DNA of 64,000 nucleotides from assembly GCF_000276665.1 (NCBI RefSeq), contig NW_004955465.1, positions 397,814 to 461,813 on the forward strand. The letters are read 5' to 3'. Positions 22,771 to 35,144 of this stretch are shown here, piece by piece. Under the pieces are notes generated by a model. The model saw nothing but the letters and a program-made list of their open reading frames with translations. It was not told where the DNA came from and did not search any database. Both the position numbers and the translations under genes were made by a program. This DNA comes from Chinchilla lanigera (Eukaryota; Chordata; Mammalia; Rodentia; Chinchillidae). How positions within the stretch are numbered: the first letter of the stretch is position 1; every line of letters starts with the position of its first letter.

Positions 22771-23232
22771 AGAATTTATCCTGAGACTCCAAGGCTGATA
22801 AAGGCCAATCAATATGATCTGTCATGCTAATAGACAAAAAGAATAGTCACATTATTACATACATTTATGCAGAAAAACAAGTTGACAAAGTTTATCATTC
22901 ATTTCTGACAAAAACCCTACACAAGTTAGGAAAAGCTTTTTTCCCCCAAATATTGAAAACAAAAGAAAGAAACCCACTTTCTTCATTTGTATTCAATACC
23001 ATACTAATAGCCCTAGTTAGGATAAAAATAAGGGGAAAAATCATACCCATTACAAAAACTGTCCCTATTTTCAATACAATTATCTACACAGGAAAATCCA
23101 CAAACTGTACAAAATGCTTCTAAAATTAATGAATATCTTACAAACTTACAGAAGGTAATATCTATATGAAACAAATCAGTTATATTTCTACAGACTAACA
23201 ATTAACAACTAGAAACTAAAATTAAAACAATG

Positions 23233-23331
23233 AGGGACTGGGAATTGAGCTCAGTGGCATGGCGCCTGCCTGGCAAGTGCAAGATTGTGAGTTTGATTCC
23301 TGGTACTGGAAACAAAACAACAACAACAAAA
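23233..23331 (+). mobile_element. ID-like SINE inserted in L1, with duplication
   Basis: Begins agggactgggaattgagctc, has gcctgcctggcaagtgcaag and the B-box-like gtttgattcctgg, and ends in a caacaacaaa tail. The flanks both read aaattaaaacaatg (23218-23231 and 23332-23345). It is younger than the L1 it splits. Confidence 0.9.
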
Positions 23332-23937
23332 AAATTAAAACAATGCCATTTATAGTAACTTCCTTCAAATGAACTATTTAAGTGAAAAATCTAACAATAT
23401 TCGTATGATATTTTCATGCTGAAGACAACAAAATGCTAGTGAAAAAAATCAATGAAGACCTAAACAGATGTAGAGATGTACCATGTTCATGGATTGGGAA
23501 GCTCCATGTAGTTAAGATGCTATTCTCTACCACTTAATTGACAGATGTAACATAATTTCTCATGAGTTTCATTTGTTTGTACACACGCAAATATTCTAAA
23601 ATTTATACTAAAAAGCAAAATAATTAGAATATCTAAAATAATTTTGAAAAGAAAACAGAAATAATAAAGGTGGCAGGCTCATACTAGCCAATTTCAAAAA
23701 ACATAATGTGCCTGTCTATTGTGTTACAAATATTTGTTAGATACTGATATTAGGAAAATAAAGAATTAGAAATTATCCTTGCCTTGAGGCAGCTGACAGT
23801 TTGGTGAATATTTATCCTCAGTTTCACAGTGATTTTCTTTCCCTTATGACTACAAACCCTTTTTCATCTCCATCTCCCAAACTAGGGTGTGTGTGTGTTT
23901 GTGCAATGTCAGAAAAATTTAAAACTACCTCAGTCTT

Positions 23938-24449
23938 AAAAGAAAGAACGAAGGGAAAATATAAATATATATATGAATAGCTGTGATAACTGTATTGCTG
24001 ATGTCTGTTGGTGTATTGAAATGAACAGTTAATGCTTACAATTTTTATGTTCTGATTGATTTTGCATGCTTGTGTCTGGTGGTCTGAGCAACTGATTTGA
24101 AGGTAACAATATACAATGGAATTACAGTGGTGAACTCCTATCATCTTGTCTCGTGAAATTGTATTATCTCTAATGTTTTATGGAAGAATTATTTTCTTAT
24201 TCTCTTTAATGGTTTGAGCAATCTTTCATTACATCTGATAATCTGAGCAATGTAGTTGAGGATAGTGATATGTAACAACCACTGTTGATTCATATTATTT
24301 TGTCTTGAGACCCTGTATCACTTTGAATGTCCTTGCTTTGATTTGTTTATGTTTGTGATACTGGTATGCTGCTACTGTTCTATTTTTTGTTTGTTTGCTT
24401 CTCATTTACTACTCTCTTTAAAATAAAAAATAAAAATAAAAATAGAAAA
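23938..24449 (+). mobile_element. Retroposed sequence of unknown source
   Basis: A 512-bp insert bounded by perfect 17-bp direct repeats, aaaactacctcagtctt (23921-23937 and 24450-24466). It ends in an A-rich tail containing AATAAA-like units, and the target reads ttt/aaaa, the L1 endonuclease preference. Two diverged copies of about 95 bp lie inside it (24081-24176 and 24240-24330). I recognise no SINE, L1 or mRNA. It could be a retrocopy of an untranslated region or non-coding RNA, or an unfamiliar L1 3' end. Confidence 0.75.
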
Positions 24450-24466
24450 AAAACTACCTCAGTCTT

Positions 24467-27039
24467 GAACAGTCACCATTCTATGAAGGCAAACGCTTAC
24501 CAGGTTCACCTATTCTGGATACTAGAATCTTTACCAAATAGTAACTGGGTTTCCTGGGTTCTGCTTATATAATGTATTGATGCAGAATTTCTGGACCATA
24601 TTTTCCTAGTTTTCCATTTAGATAGGAATGATTTGATCTCTGCCTTCAAGAGGCTTCCAGCTTAGTAGGAAAACCAAACTACAAATATAGAAAGTAATAA
24701 AAAAGATTAGTTGGTACCAGAAAACAGATCCAATAACAGATAATCAAAGACCTCAACTATCAGGCTAAAAAACTGGTTTTTTATCATATAGGAGATGATA
24801 GTTATTGAAGATTTTAAGTAAAGGGAGAGCACTTACTAATTTTACCATTCAGTTTTCAACAAATAGTGACCAAGTGCCTATGATGGACTGAACACTATTC
24901 AAGATTCAAAAATTACAAAAATAATTAAGCCAAGACTGCCTCCAGTCAGCTCACAAAACCAAGAAACACCTTACATGTGACTGATTTATTTACAGGTCAA
25001 GCAAGATAGTGTTTTGAGAATACAGTCCATGATGTTTGTTTGTTTGTTTCCTTTTTTCATTAACATGTCCTCCCTACCCCATCTCATTTAAGCAGATTTT
25101 AAGTTAACATCCTCAGATGAGAAAGGTGGCTGGATTGAAACAGACATAGTCTGATGGACTTCCTGGCTTTTGTTTTCAAAAGACAAAGCCCCAGAGTGGG
25201 GAGAATATTACAGTATTAAACCAAACATAGGGGTCCAGTGGAAACTTGGTGGATTGGGCCAAAGGGTGCATGTTGCTTCCCATACCTTCTCCCTATCACA
25301 ACAGCGTCCCCCTCACATTGCAGGGAGGAGAAGGGAGGAAAGAGGACGATGTCTGAGAGTCTCAGCAGCAGAAAGCTTGGCCTGATTCATAGATATCTTG
25401 CAGCAGTGAAAAAACCACAGACAATTGGGTACATGGCCACAGATGAAGCCAAAGACAATCTGCAATGCTATGTCTGTCCCAAGCAGGCAGCACAAGGTTA
25501 ATAAACCCAAAGGAGCTGCAGAGAGAGACAGTGGTACCTGGGGATAAACTGTGTCAACAGAGTCATCGGTGGGGCACCCCTCCACACCCCAGTCCCAGCA
25601 TTGTTCAGGGCTGCTGACCCAGCACATCATCAAGGATGAGGAAAGAGCAGTCCCAGTGTTCTGATGAATACAGTGACATGCCCTGTACAAGGAAGTAGGG
25701 AGACAGGGATTTAATTCTACTCTACATGTCAAACTACCTTTTGGTAGGAGAGGTAAACATTTCTGCTATGTGATGCTAGTGAATGCAGGAAAGGTAAGGG
25801 GTCTTCTTAGAGTGACTCAAGTCTGAGCTGAGCTTTGAAGAGTTGGATGTCAGCATGCAAGCTGGGAGAGTTCTGACCAATTGGACAAGAGTACAAAAGC
25901 AGACAGGCATACAAGCTCTTGGAATATTTAAGAAATTTAGTTTTGGAGATATGATAGGAAAAGAAGTTGGAAAATTAGGAACACAAACTAATATGGACGA
26001 CTTTACTCATAGGAAATTTTTACACTCAAAAATTGCAGAATTTTAAGCAGAAAAGAAACATGATTGGAATGTCATAGAAAGACAAAACAAATGCTTATAG
26101 GATAGTGATTTAATGTGCAGTATGTGACATAAACCACTTACTATTCATTAACCCATTAACTTCAGCATGTGTGCGTTTATCTAATGTTCAATAATAACAG
26201 TCATCTTTGTTTTGCTTGTATTTTAACTTATAGCACAGTTCCTGAACAGATCAATAAATATTTGTTAAAAGGAATGTAAAAGATATTATCTCCCACAAAA
26301 TAAAGTGTTTTGATTATTTAACATTATACGCTAAGTGCCAACTATAGCATTTGGTACATAGATTCTCAGTTAGTATTTGAACAAATGAAGGATAATCTGT
26401 AAGTGTGAAAATAAAACAAAACAAAAATGAGAAACATATACAGAATATCAATTAATATGAAGGAGCCATTGTATATGTCTCATGGAACCTCAGTGCATGG
26501 GGGAGGCAACAAAAAAAATGCTTAATAAACCAGGTGTCTACATGCAAATAACTCCACTTGATCTGAGTTCATGGCTTGGTGTCAACCTGACTGTGGTCTC
26601 TTCTTTATTTCCTACCAGTCTGTGTTCTATGGTGTCCAGAAAGGCATGGACTCCAGTAACAATGAATTTGCTCTGCTTAAGGTTATTCACAATGTAGACA
26701 TAAGGGACCAGAATCTGAGCTAACCATATATGAACAGACCTAGACAGCTATTTTTATTTCTATGTGCTTCTGCACAGGTCTATGTACGGATGAAATTTAA
26801 AGAGGTTACTTTCTACTGTGAGACCTAAAAAACCATCTGCTGTTGCTGTAGCCACTACCCATGGTGACTTCTCTGTCCTACTGTGTAGGAAGGTTTTATA
26901 AAACATCCTGGTTTAGGAAAGGAATTTAAAATCTCTCTAGGCTAAGAGTTAACAAACAAGCTTTCTTTTATCTCTATAGGTATTTTTTTTTTCTGTGTCA
27001 TTTCATCAATGGAGTATTAGCCTTGCAAAGGAAGGAAAT
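24467..27039. other. Mostly unique sequence with faint old repeats
   Basis: No gene recognised. Stretches near 24600-24700, 24860-24960, 25780-26090 and 26220-26275 resemble old mammal-wide repeats (L2 or similar) but are too diverged to assign. A 139-residue minus-strand frame at 25313-25732 has no domain and overlaps a plus-strand frame. Confidence 0.4.
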
Positions 27040-27315
27040 TTTGACATATGCTAGAAAATAGATGACCTCTGAGGCATCATGCTAATTGAAATAATGATTA
27101 CACATGCGTGAGAGACTTTAAAAAGTCAAATGCATAGCGATAGAAAGTAGAACAGAGATGATCACAGCTGGAGGGAAGTTATTGTTTAATGGGTTAATGA
27201 AAAATCTCTGGGACGGTGATGGAGGCACAGTAATCTGAATGTACTTACTGCCGCTGGACTGTGTACTTAAAATGGCTAAAAAGATAAATTTTATGTTACA
27301 TATTGCATACAGAAT
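27040..27315 (+). mobile_element. L1M 3' end fragment
   Basis: Shows gacctctgaggcatcatgct, aaagtcaaatgcatagcgat, ggtgatggaggcacagtaat, gaatgtacttactgccgct and ttaaaatggctaaaaagat, the closing segments of old L1M elements. Confidence 0.8.
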
Positions 27316-28251
27316 GATTTTTAAAGAGAATTAGAAGTTCAGAGCTCGTAGCTCATTGGCACAATGTGGGGTCCAGTAGGATGATCTGGCCCAGCCACTT
27401 CTTCAGGCACCTCTTCTTGTCAATTTCCTAAAGTCTTTCCTCTTAGCCAAGTTGCATTCTCCAGAGGAAGGGCTTCCAGACTCTTGCTCGAAGGACAGAG
27501 ACAAGCTGCCAATATCCTGGAAGCAGAATGAGAGGTGAGGGCGTAGGTCTCTGCAGCCAGTGTGTAAATATTTATTTAATCCTCCTTCATCCTACTTAGT
27601 CCTCCTTTCATTAAGGCAACCTGCCCTAAATGATGTCTAGTGTGACCCTTCTCCTTTATCCTGTCTCTGGAGAGCAGCCCCTTGGCATCCGCTGGGTGAG
27701 GGTGCCACTTGGGGTGGGGGAACAGCTGTCAAGTGTAGACAGATTTTTCAACCAATTCCTCTGTTGTAACCCTGCACCTTAAGCTCTGGAGTAGCTGATG
27801 CCACCAATTTCTGAGCCTTTGGAGGACTTTTCATTGTCATCAGGTTTGTTTATTACTGATCCCTCCAGTGGTTTAGGATTCATCTTTCTTATCTCTGATG
27901 AGTCAGTTGCCATTTGAGCATCTGCTGTCCAGCTCTCCAGTATTATTACTATATCCTTCTCTCTCATTATCACTATCCTCAGGGGTTATGCAACATATAC
28001 CCTTTATTGGGGCTTATGATAGAGAAAGAGTAAATATTCATGTTCAGTCTGATATCTTTGCCAGGAAGTCTCTTAGGTAGTTTTTGCAATGTCATTTAAA
28101 AATTGTCCTAATCTGTTTGGCTCTACAAGCAGAAAGGGATCATCTAAAACAGGGGAAGTGATAGTCACAGTGCTGCTTTATGGTGGGCAATGAACTCTGA
28201 AGCACTGTTTTCAGTTATGAGCATAACTTTCTTTTCCCTTCTTTCTTTCCA
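27316..28251. other. Unique non-coding sequence
   Basis: No recognised repeat or gene. Short frames on both strands only. Confidence 0.45.
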
Positions 28252-28254
28252 TCT

Positions 28255-28310
<56 letters not shown>

Positions 28311-28312
28311 TT
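28252..28312. repeat. (CTTT)n microsatellite
   Basis: About 14 near-perfect CTTT units directly beside the 3' tail side of a reversed SINE, so it probably grew from that SINE's A-rich tail (GAAA on the minus strand). Confidence 0.97.
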
Positions 28313-28313
28313 T

Positions 28314-28490
28314 TGGTCAGTACTGGGGATTGAACTTAGTGGCTTTCTAGCATGGAGTTATATCCCCAACCTTTTTTATTTTTAATTGAGGATCTTGCTC
28401 AATTGCCTAGACTAATTTCCAACTTGAGATCCTCCTGCCTTAGCCTCCTGAGGAGCTGGGGTTATAGGTGTGCACCACTACACCTGATTT
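28314..28490 (-). mobile_element. B1-dID dimeric SINE
   Basis: Read on the minus strand: a B1-type left arm without the 29-bp duplication (from aggtgtagtggtgcacacc), an A-rich link, then an ID-like right arm ending in a degenerate B box (gttcaatccccagtactg). The tail side carries the (GAAA)n expansion. Confidence 0.8.
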
Positions 28491-28631
28491 GGGTATAACC
28501 TTTTAAACTAGAAAATCTAGAATTATTTGAGAAGATAGTGACTAGAATATTAATAGAACAGCTGGAGGGATTAGGAATATTTTAAAGAGAGAAAGGAAAT
28601 TTTCAGAAGTTGGGCTCCCAATATTTGAAAG

Positions 28632-28790
28632 GCAGAGGTTCATTTATTCATTTGATAAATATTTACTGAGTTCTGACTGTGTGTCAGTAGGCATTCTTGC
28701 AGCCTCAGGATATGCTGGTAGAGGTAACAGATTCCCAATTTTTGTGAAGCATATTTTCTGAGAGAAGGGAGTGATTTGCTTGGATGGTCC
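28632..28790 (-). mobile_element. L2-like old LINE fragment
   Basis: Contains tcatttattcatttgataaa, tatttactgagttctgac and gtgtcagtaggcattcttg, the reversed closing segment of L2-type repeats. Diverged; the MIR or L2 assignment is not certain. Confidence 0.5.
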
Positions 28791-28935
28791 CACTTTAGAA
28801 ACAGAGAAACTGGATAAAATTCATAGGGAGATAAATTTCAACTGGAAAGGAGGAAGAACTTCAACATGTTAGTGCTATTGAAGATGATAAACAACTTGGC
28901 CAACCCTCTTAAAAGTTGGTGAGAACTAGAACATC

Positions 28936-29150
28936 CCAGAATAGCTCAGCAGAGAGAGTTACGGCAAGGTCTCTGGTTGGAATCCAGACTCCACCCTTTG
29001 CTGGTAGTTGACTTTGGTCAAATCATAACCTTTCAACTGTAAAAAAAAAAAAAAAAAGATAACAACAACATACAAAATAACGTGTCATGAGTCAATTTGT
29101 GTAAAGTGCTTAGAAGAGCTCATGACATGGAGTAGGTACTACATAAGTAT
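28936..29150 (+). mobile_element. MIR SINE
   Basis: Shows ggttggaatccagactccac, gtagttgactttggtcaaat, a poly-A expansion at 29041-29057, cgtgtcatgagtcaatttgt, gtaaagtgcttagaagagc and gtaggtactacataagt, in MIR order. Confidence 0.8.
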
Positions 29151-29159
29151 TCCTAGAAC

Positions 29160-29705
29160 TATTTTTTCTACTTTTTAACCAAAATTTTATTTTAAAAAAT
29201 TCTGAAAATTTTGAAAAGTTGCAAAAATAATGTTCATCTATGAACACCCATAGATGAAGTATGATAGAAATATGATCATTTATGGCAATTTCTGTCAAAC
29301 AGAATAAGTATAGTGTGTCCTCATCCACCTTATTCACCAGATGTAGAAATGACCATGAAAGGTAAAGATTTTGAATAAATTCAAGACTTTGAGGCAGCCA
29401 CAACAAGGCAATTAAAGACATTCACAAAAGAAGATTTCCAGAACTGCTTCAGAAAGAGGAAAGAATGATGGGATAAATATATTTGAAGCAAGAGGAATTG
29501 CTGGCAATGTGTCTCTTACTATAATAATTTTTAAATTTTTAGTTTAAATATTCATTTTTTTTATCAGATCTCATACTTTATCAGATCTCATACTAAGTAC
29601 TCAAGGCCATTTTTAAAAAACTTTTATTATGGAAAAATTTTTAAACCATATACAGTTTAAAAGATGGATCCTCATTTATATCAGCCACACTACAATATCC
29701 AAGTG
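29160..29705. mobile_element. Probable old L1M remnants
   Basis: Two stretches (29160-29300 and 29615-29705) resemble the 3' UTR region of old L1M elements (aaaagttgcaaaaataatg, gaacacccatagatg, cttttattatggaaaaat). The middle is unassigned and includes a 17-bp tandem duplication at 29562-29595. Weak call. Confidence 0.35.
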
Positions 29706-32274
29706 GCCGCCTCATAGGACAGTGCAGACTTGAACATTTCCACCGCCGCTGAAAGTTCCACTGGACAGTGCTGCTGTGGGTTTACAGTCTGCTGAAGGCC
29801 CATGCATGACAGAAAGTAGTTTTTCTGTTCTCATTCTACACACCAGAAAAGATTTGGTGTTTAGTGAATTAAAGACCATTTTAGTTGGCCTTCTTACCAA
29901 CTAAAGGACAAAAGACTCTAGGGTCATAGGCTGTCATAGACTCCTGCAAGTCAAGAGACATCCATTTGCATCCAATTTCCCTTTTTGGTGATTGAACTTT
30001 TAAAAACCCAAGGGCCCCAGGAACCAGCCGTTGGGCTCTCAAGGACTGTTCTGTGAGTCATCGTTGGCTCCTCCTTTCCTTTTGGCCCCACACCTTCCCG
30101 CTCCCCAGGCAGCCTGGCTGCCAAGAAGGCTGGCAGTGCCCAGGTTTGATATCAGGTAGGTGTGTTTCCTCCCCACATGTGCCCTCTTGGTCCTCTCTGA
30201 GTGAATTTGCTTCCATCTGCTCCTCTCACACTCCCATGCTGAGGAGTTAGGTGTTGTTTTGTCCTCTGGAGGAAGCCCATATTGTTCTATTCCTACCACA
30301 GAAGAAAAAAAATCAGGAACAAAGGAAAATATGGAGTGTAAGCCTGTGTTTCCAGGTCATCAACATGCACACAAGCATGCGTGAAAATGAGTGTTAATTT
30401 ACTGCATGATTCAGTGTTTGCATAACTCTCAAGTCATTTCCCATAGGCTGCCTAAGAGCCATCACATGGTAATGAATTCCTATTGCAGCCCATGTACGAG
30501 GGCTAAACCAGCCAACTAAGGATCAAAGAAGAGAACAAAATAATAACAACAGTGATAAGAATAACAGTAGTGTAATGAACTGGCAAAGGCACTTGCATCT
30601 GAGGCCCATGGGGAAATACAGTCATTCAGGGCAGTGAGAACACCTCTGATTTTGTGACTTCAACATTGGTGATTTCTACTGCCTTCATCTAAGAAATAGT
30701 AAAAACCCTCAGCTATAAAAATAGGCTTCATCTAACAATTAAACTAGAAACAAATTGGATGCATATAGGCTATGAGTTTACCTTTTTTTTCCATCTTAAA
30801 TGCCAGGAGGAGCACTTTAAAATGTCTTTGGACTGTGGTAAAATACTTGTTAACCAAATTTTTTTAAAAACCTAATTTTGGGAATTTTGTGCTTAATTGT
30901 CTGATCATACATCTGTATTTTTGGCTTTGCTTTAGCTATTTTAAGACACACAATGGACTTGTACTTTAAAATGAAACAAGCCATTAGAGAACTGGACTTA
31001 AAGATAAACAGGCATTTAAGATTCATTTTATCTTTGTTATTTTCCTCTCCTAGTATTTTCCCTTTTATTTATCAGTGAGCATGTTTGATTCCAGGTTGAA
31101 TAGAGAATCCATCTGATTTTAACAATGTAGAAGTTCACGATGAATTAAAAGTGTCCAAAAGAGAGTTCTGAGTAATGTGAACCTAGTTCAGTGCTTAGTT
31201 GATTCTTTTTCTTGGAAAGTTTTCTCTGCTTGTGCTCATTTTCTTTAATGGAGTCTTGTTAGTTTCCTTGTTTGGGGCAAATATTCTCCTTTAGTTTTCA
31301 GCCCAGAACAAATATTTACAGTTAAGCCTCAAATCGTAGAAAGTGGCTTTGTCCCTGTGCTGGAGGTGGGGTGGGGTTACACGGAAAGTTGAGTGTGTCT
31401 GCTTTAGAGACACAAATGAGCCTGGTACAATAAATCATTAAAGACACTCAAACGGATGTTTATTGGAAGAATGCTTGCCACGGTAACCCGAGGTAGAGGT
31501 CTAAAAGGCTGGGGGTGCTGGGATCTCACGTAACTAATGGGCACACTTTTCACAGACAGAAGGGCCGGGCCTTAGTCCTAGTGGTAAATCTGCAGTGACA
31601 GACGTTTGTTCTATATTTGTGAATGACCTGATTTGGCATGCATGCAGCTCATTCTACTGACAATAATGGTAACATGGTGTGAGGGAGAGACGGAGGAGAG
31701 GAGGAGGCACAGGGAGGGGACTGTTGGTGGAGGAAGGAGAGAAATCTAGGCAGACAGAAAGGGAGAAGGGGAAGGGAATATTAAACAGCTGGAGATCTGA
31801 GCAGCGAAGTGTGGCCCAGAGGAAACCTGCCTTTAGCATCTGATTATTTTAATTTGGGTGGACGGTTGCATTTATTCTTAATTGCCTTGAGAGGCTCGCC
31901 TTTCCTTCCTGCCTGCTCCCCCTCCCCACTCCTCTTCCTGGCAGTCTCTGGGAAGGTGTGCAGAGCAGCTGTCAGACGGCAGAAACCAGATTCCTCTGCA
32001 TCAAGGAAGCTCTTGCTATTTGCAAAATTTGATTAGCCTTCCACCCTTTGCTGTCTTGTCCCTGCAATCCAGGGGCATTCTGGTGAGCAAAGGACTGGCC
32101 TGAAAGGAAGAACAGAGCCAAGGGCTCTCAATCAGCCCTTGCTGCTTCCCCTCTCTCACGCCATCTTTCTTTCAAAGAGACAGATAATTTGGGGCGTGAA
32201 CAATTATGATACCCAAACAGGCCTCTACAGAGAGTGATGTTGGGGTGCGGGCAGAATACTGAATGAAGGGGACA
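29706..32274. other. Repeat-poor unique block
   Basis: Almost no recognisable repeats for 2.5 kb. Homeodomain-like AT motifs and GA-rich and CT-rich patches occur, but no open frame with a domain. A candidate for conserved regulatory sequence, unproven. Confidence 0.45.
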
Positions 32275-32379
32275 TAGAAGCACTAGGTCCTGCTGCTTGC
32301 TTACCTGCTGTGTGACTATGGACAGGTCGTGTTCCTTCTTCAGCCTTCCCGTTTCCTAGCCTGTGAAATACAGCTATTC
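32275..32379 (+). mobile_element. MIR SINE fragment
   Basis: Reads agcactaggtcctgctgctt, tgctgtgtgactatggacag and tttcctagcctgtgaaatac, the central MIR core. The next insert at 32394 is a B1. Confidence 0.65.
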
Positions 32380-32393
32380 AAAAGATGATTGCA

Positions 32394-32525
32394 GGCGCTG
32401 GGCTTAGTAACGCATGCCTGTAATCCCAGCACTCGGGAGGCTAAGGCAGGAGCCAGCCTGGGCTATAAAGTGAGTCAAGGCCAGCCTGAACTGCATAGTG
32501 AGACCCTGTCTCAAAAAGACCAAAA
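32394..32525 (+). mobile_element. B1 SINE with 14-bp target duplication
   Basis: Has the B1 start, cctgtaatcccagcactcgg, part of the 29-bp duplicated module (gccagcctgggctataaag then gtcaaggccagcctgaactg) and gagaccctgtctcaaaaaga. About 20 bp before the module are deleted. The flanks both read aaaagatgattgca (32380-32393 and 32526-32539). Confidence 0.92.
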
Positions 32526-32539
32526 AAAAGATGATTGCA

Positions 32540-34484
32540 AAGGAGCCCTTGGAGTTGAAAACCATAGCTCTTGTCACCAGTGCACTGCTATGCAGGTAAG
32601 GATCTCAGTGCCACCTCCTCTGAGAGATCATCCCAGCCTATCCAAAGGGTGCTTCTCCTCTGTCTTTCTCTAACACAGCCCTTATCCCTCTCTCAAACCA
32701 CCTTCCTGATTTCTCTGCAGTTATTTTATTAACCTACTCAGGTGGAAGCTTTGCCCAAGTCATGCTCACGGGCTGTCTCATTCCCAGCTTCCTCTTTGTA
32801 AAGGATGTATATGTAGAGCACTTCATGGGTGCTGAATGAACAGGCCCGGCTATTCTCCTCCATGAAGTTTTGCCAGTTTGCAAGCAGTGGACAGACTCAG
32901 GTCGCAGGAGTGAATGGGCATTCAGGAGAGACACCCAAGCCAGTAAGAGATAGGCAGACAATCGCTGAAGCCCACAGCCTGGCCCTGTTAAGAAATAAAA
33001 CATGATTCTTTAGGGTACAGTGGAGGCTTTATCCCATGATGGCCCCTCAGCTAGTCCAGCACCACTGTGTTCATTGTTCCCTAGACCGTGCACATCTATT
33101 ACTCTCTCCACTGCAGGGAGAGACAGTTCCACTCTCTCACCACTTCCTTTGCTCTAGGTTCTCCATAATAACCAACTCTCTGGGTGTCCTGAGGTCAGAC
33201 TCCTCCAAAAGGCATTTGAATGGTTTACCTAACTGCTGCCCAGTATAGAAAACTTCTTTGGAGGCAAAATTGCCCTTGAAACCAGCATATAGGGGTTGTT
33301 TAACCCGGGAGTGCTGCACAGCTTTTCCAATATGCAATTCCTGGGGACTCATTGATATGTAATAAGTTAGACTCTCCATCTGGTGTTGGATTAGACATCT
33401 GCTATTTTGAAAAGTCTCCCCAGGTGATTCTGTTGTGCACTTCTGGACCATAGCCACTACCATTCAAGGCTGTCTTTCAGCCAGGTTCTCACCCTCGGCC
33501 CAGTCAGCTGTGCCCAGGGATGTAGAGTCACAGACCCAAAGCGCAGGAAGGGACCATAGCATGCACTCAGAACTCCACAGAACCTTTCAAATACCCAGGT
33601 CATCTTTCTGTCGATGCATCCTTCCCTCCCACATCTATTTATGTATTTCTCTTCCAGGGTAGGATGTGTAGATATTGGATCAGGTTCTAATATTCCTTCC
33701 TTCCCCTTTAGAAACACAAGGATTAAGACAAGTTGGCATGTGGGAGCACAAATGCTCTAAAAGCTGGGAGCAAATGTGTGTGCATTCCAGCCGGGGTTAG
33801 GGAAACAGAGCACATAAACAGGGCACATAAACCTGGATTCCATTTCAGGATTAGAACCAACCTCTTAAAATAATAATCCTTTATTCTGTCATCCTGCATC
33901 TTTACAGTACCACCAAAGTAGCAGTATCTAGAAAGGAATTTATTCTTTCCTGGACCACAGAGGGGGCATTTCACTGAATTACTTATAAAATGTAACAGCT
34001 GTTCCTTCCTTTTATTATGGAAAAAAGAAAGAGAAGGAGGAGGAGGAGTACAACACTAAATAGAGACTAATTCCCATGGCTGACAAGATCCTTGGGAGAA
34101 GATAGGTTAGCAAGGAGTGAGGGAAGCCAGGTAGTAATGGGTGTTCATTTATCCACCATAATGTTTACTGAACTCTAATTTGTCTAGTGTTTAAGAGAAA
34201 TAAAAGATGAATCCTTGGCTTCACTGAGCTGGCAATCCAATAGGGGAGACCTATGAAAAGAGCTATAATATTAAATAATGTGATGCATATAAGGATCCCC
34301 GTAAATGCCACGCCTACTGTACACTCTTCATAGATATTAAATTAAACAATAGCTATGTATGTCAGTTCAGCCACATTCCAACTTCCTTCTCCTTTACCTG
34401 CTTCCACTTGATTTCCCAGGCTCCTTTGTAGCTGGGGTGGCCATATGGCACAGGAGAAGTCTGCTGAAATTTTCTCTACCTCTT
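32540..34484. other. Mostly unique sequence
   Basis: No gene recognised. An L2-like reversed stretch lies near 34148-34275 (tgttcatttatccaccataa, atgtttactgaactctaat). A GA-rich patch is at 34021-34050. Confidence 0.4.
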
Positions 34485-34918
34485 TGTAACAGGTTGAATA
34501 GTGTTCCAAAATAATTCATGTCCACCCATAAACATGACACTATGGAAATAGGGTCTTTGCAAATATAATAGAGATGAAGTCCTATGGGATAAAATGGGCC
34601 CTTGACTCAAAATGACTGGTGTTCTTATAAGAAGAAGATCCTTTGGATGCAAAGACAGAGGCACACAGAGAGAAGGCTTTGGAAGGTGGAGGCAAAGATG
34701 GAAGTGATGCATCGATAAGTCAGGAAATGTCAGGGGTTTCCGGCACTAGAAACTAGAAGGGGCAAAGAGGGGTTCTCCTCTAGAGCCTTCAGAGGGAGCA
34801 TGGTCCTATCCACACCTAGAGTTAGACCTCTGACCTCTAAAATTGTGAAAGACTAAATCTCTAGTGTTTAAAGCCACCTAGTTTGTGCTAGTTTGTCATG
34901 GCAGCCCTAGGAAACTAA
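34485..34918 (+). mobile_element. MaLR-class LTR
   Basis: Shows tgtaacaggttgaatagtg, ggaaatagggtctttgcaaa, gactggtgttcttataagaa, tagagccttcagagggagca and gtttaaagccacctagtttg, ending in 'gcagccctaggaaactaaac'. This is the layout of an MLT1-related LTR, plus strand. Confidence 0.75.
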
Positions 34919-35144
34919 ACTCCTTCTGCACTTCCTCCTAGAGTAAAGAGCGGATGCCTTGAGGGACAGCACACATCTTAGGAAAATGAGAACAGAAGCT
35001 GTGTGCTAAGTAAAGATGGTAGACCAGAAAGACAACAGGAGCTTGTTTCATTGTGACAATTTCCCAAGGTTTGAGACAAGTAAATCCCTAGGTGCCTCAG
35101 TCATTGTCACTTAGGTTTTCTGGTGCAGATGGCACATTCCTAAC

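Larger units (their letters stand above)
22198..23735 (+). mobile_element. L1 ORF2 fragment, part 2 (reverse transcriptase and beyond)
   Basis: The frame at 22824-23123 holds the palm region of an L1 reverse transcriptase. The catalytic FADD box is replaced: the local peptide reads PIFNTIIYT, so both aspartates are gone. A later stretch encodes INEDLNRCRDVPCSWIGKLH, the conserved L1 motif downstream of the RT. An ID SINE interrupts it at 23233-23331. A dead old L1. Confidence 0.85.

Noticed and set aside
23938..24449. Box C/D snoRNA retrocopy
   Set aside because: tgatg and ctga motifs occur, but without proper spacing, terminal stem or paired C'/D' boxes.
25313..25732. 139-residue minus-strand frame
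   Set aside because: Cysteine- and leucine-rich with no recognisable family, and a plus-strand frame is open over part of the same DNA.
32389..32673. 94-residue frame with ATHACNPSTREAKAG
   Set aside because: The N-terminal part is translated B1 SINE, a common artefact.
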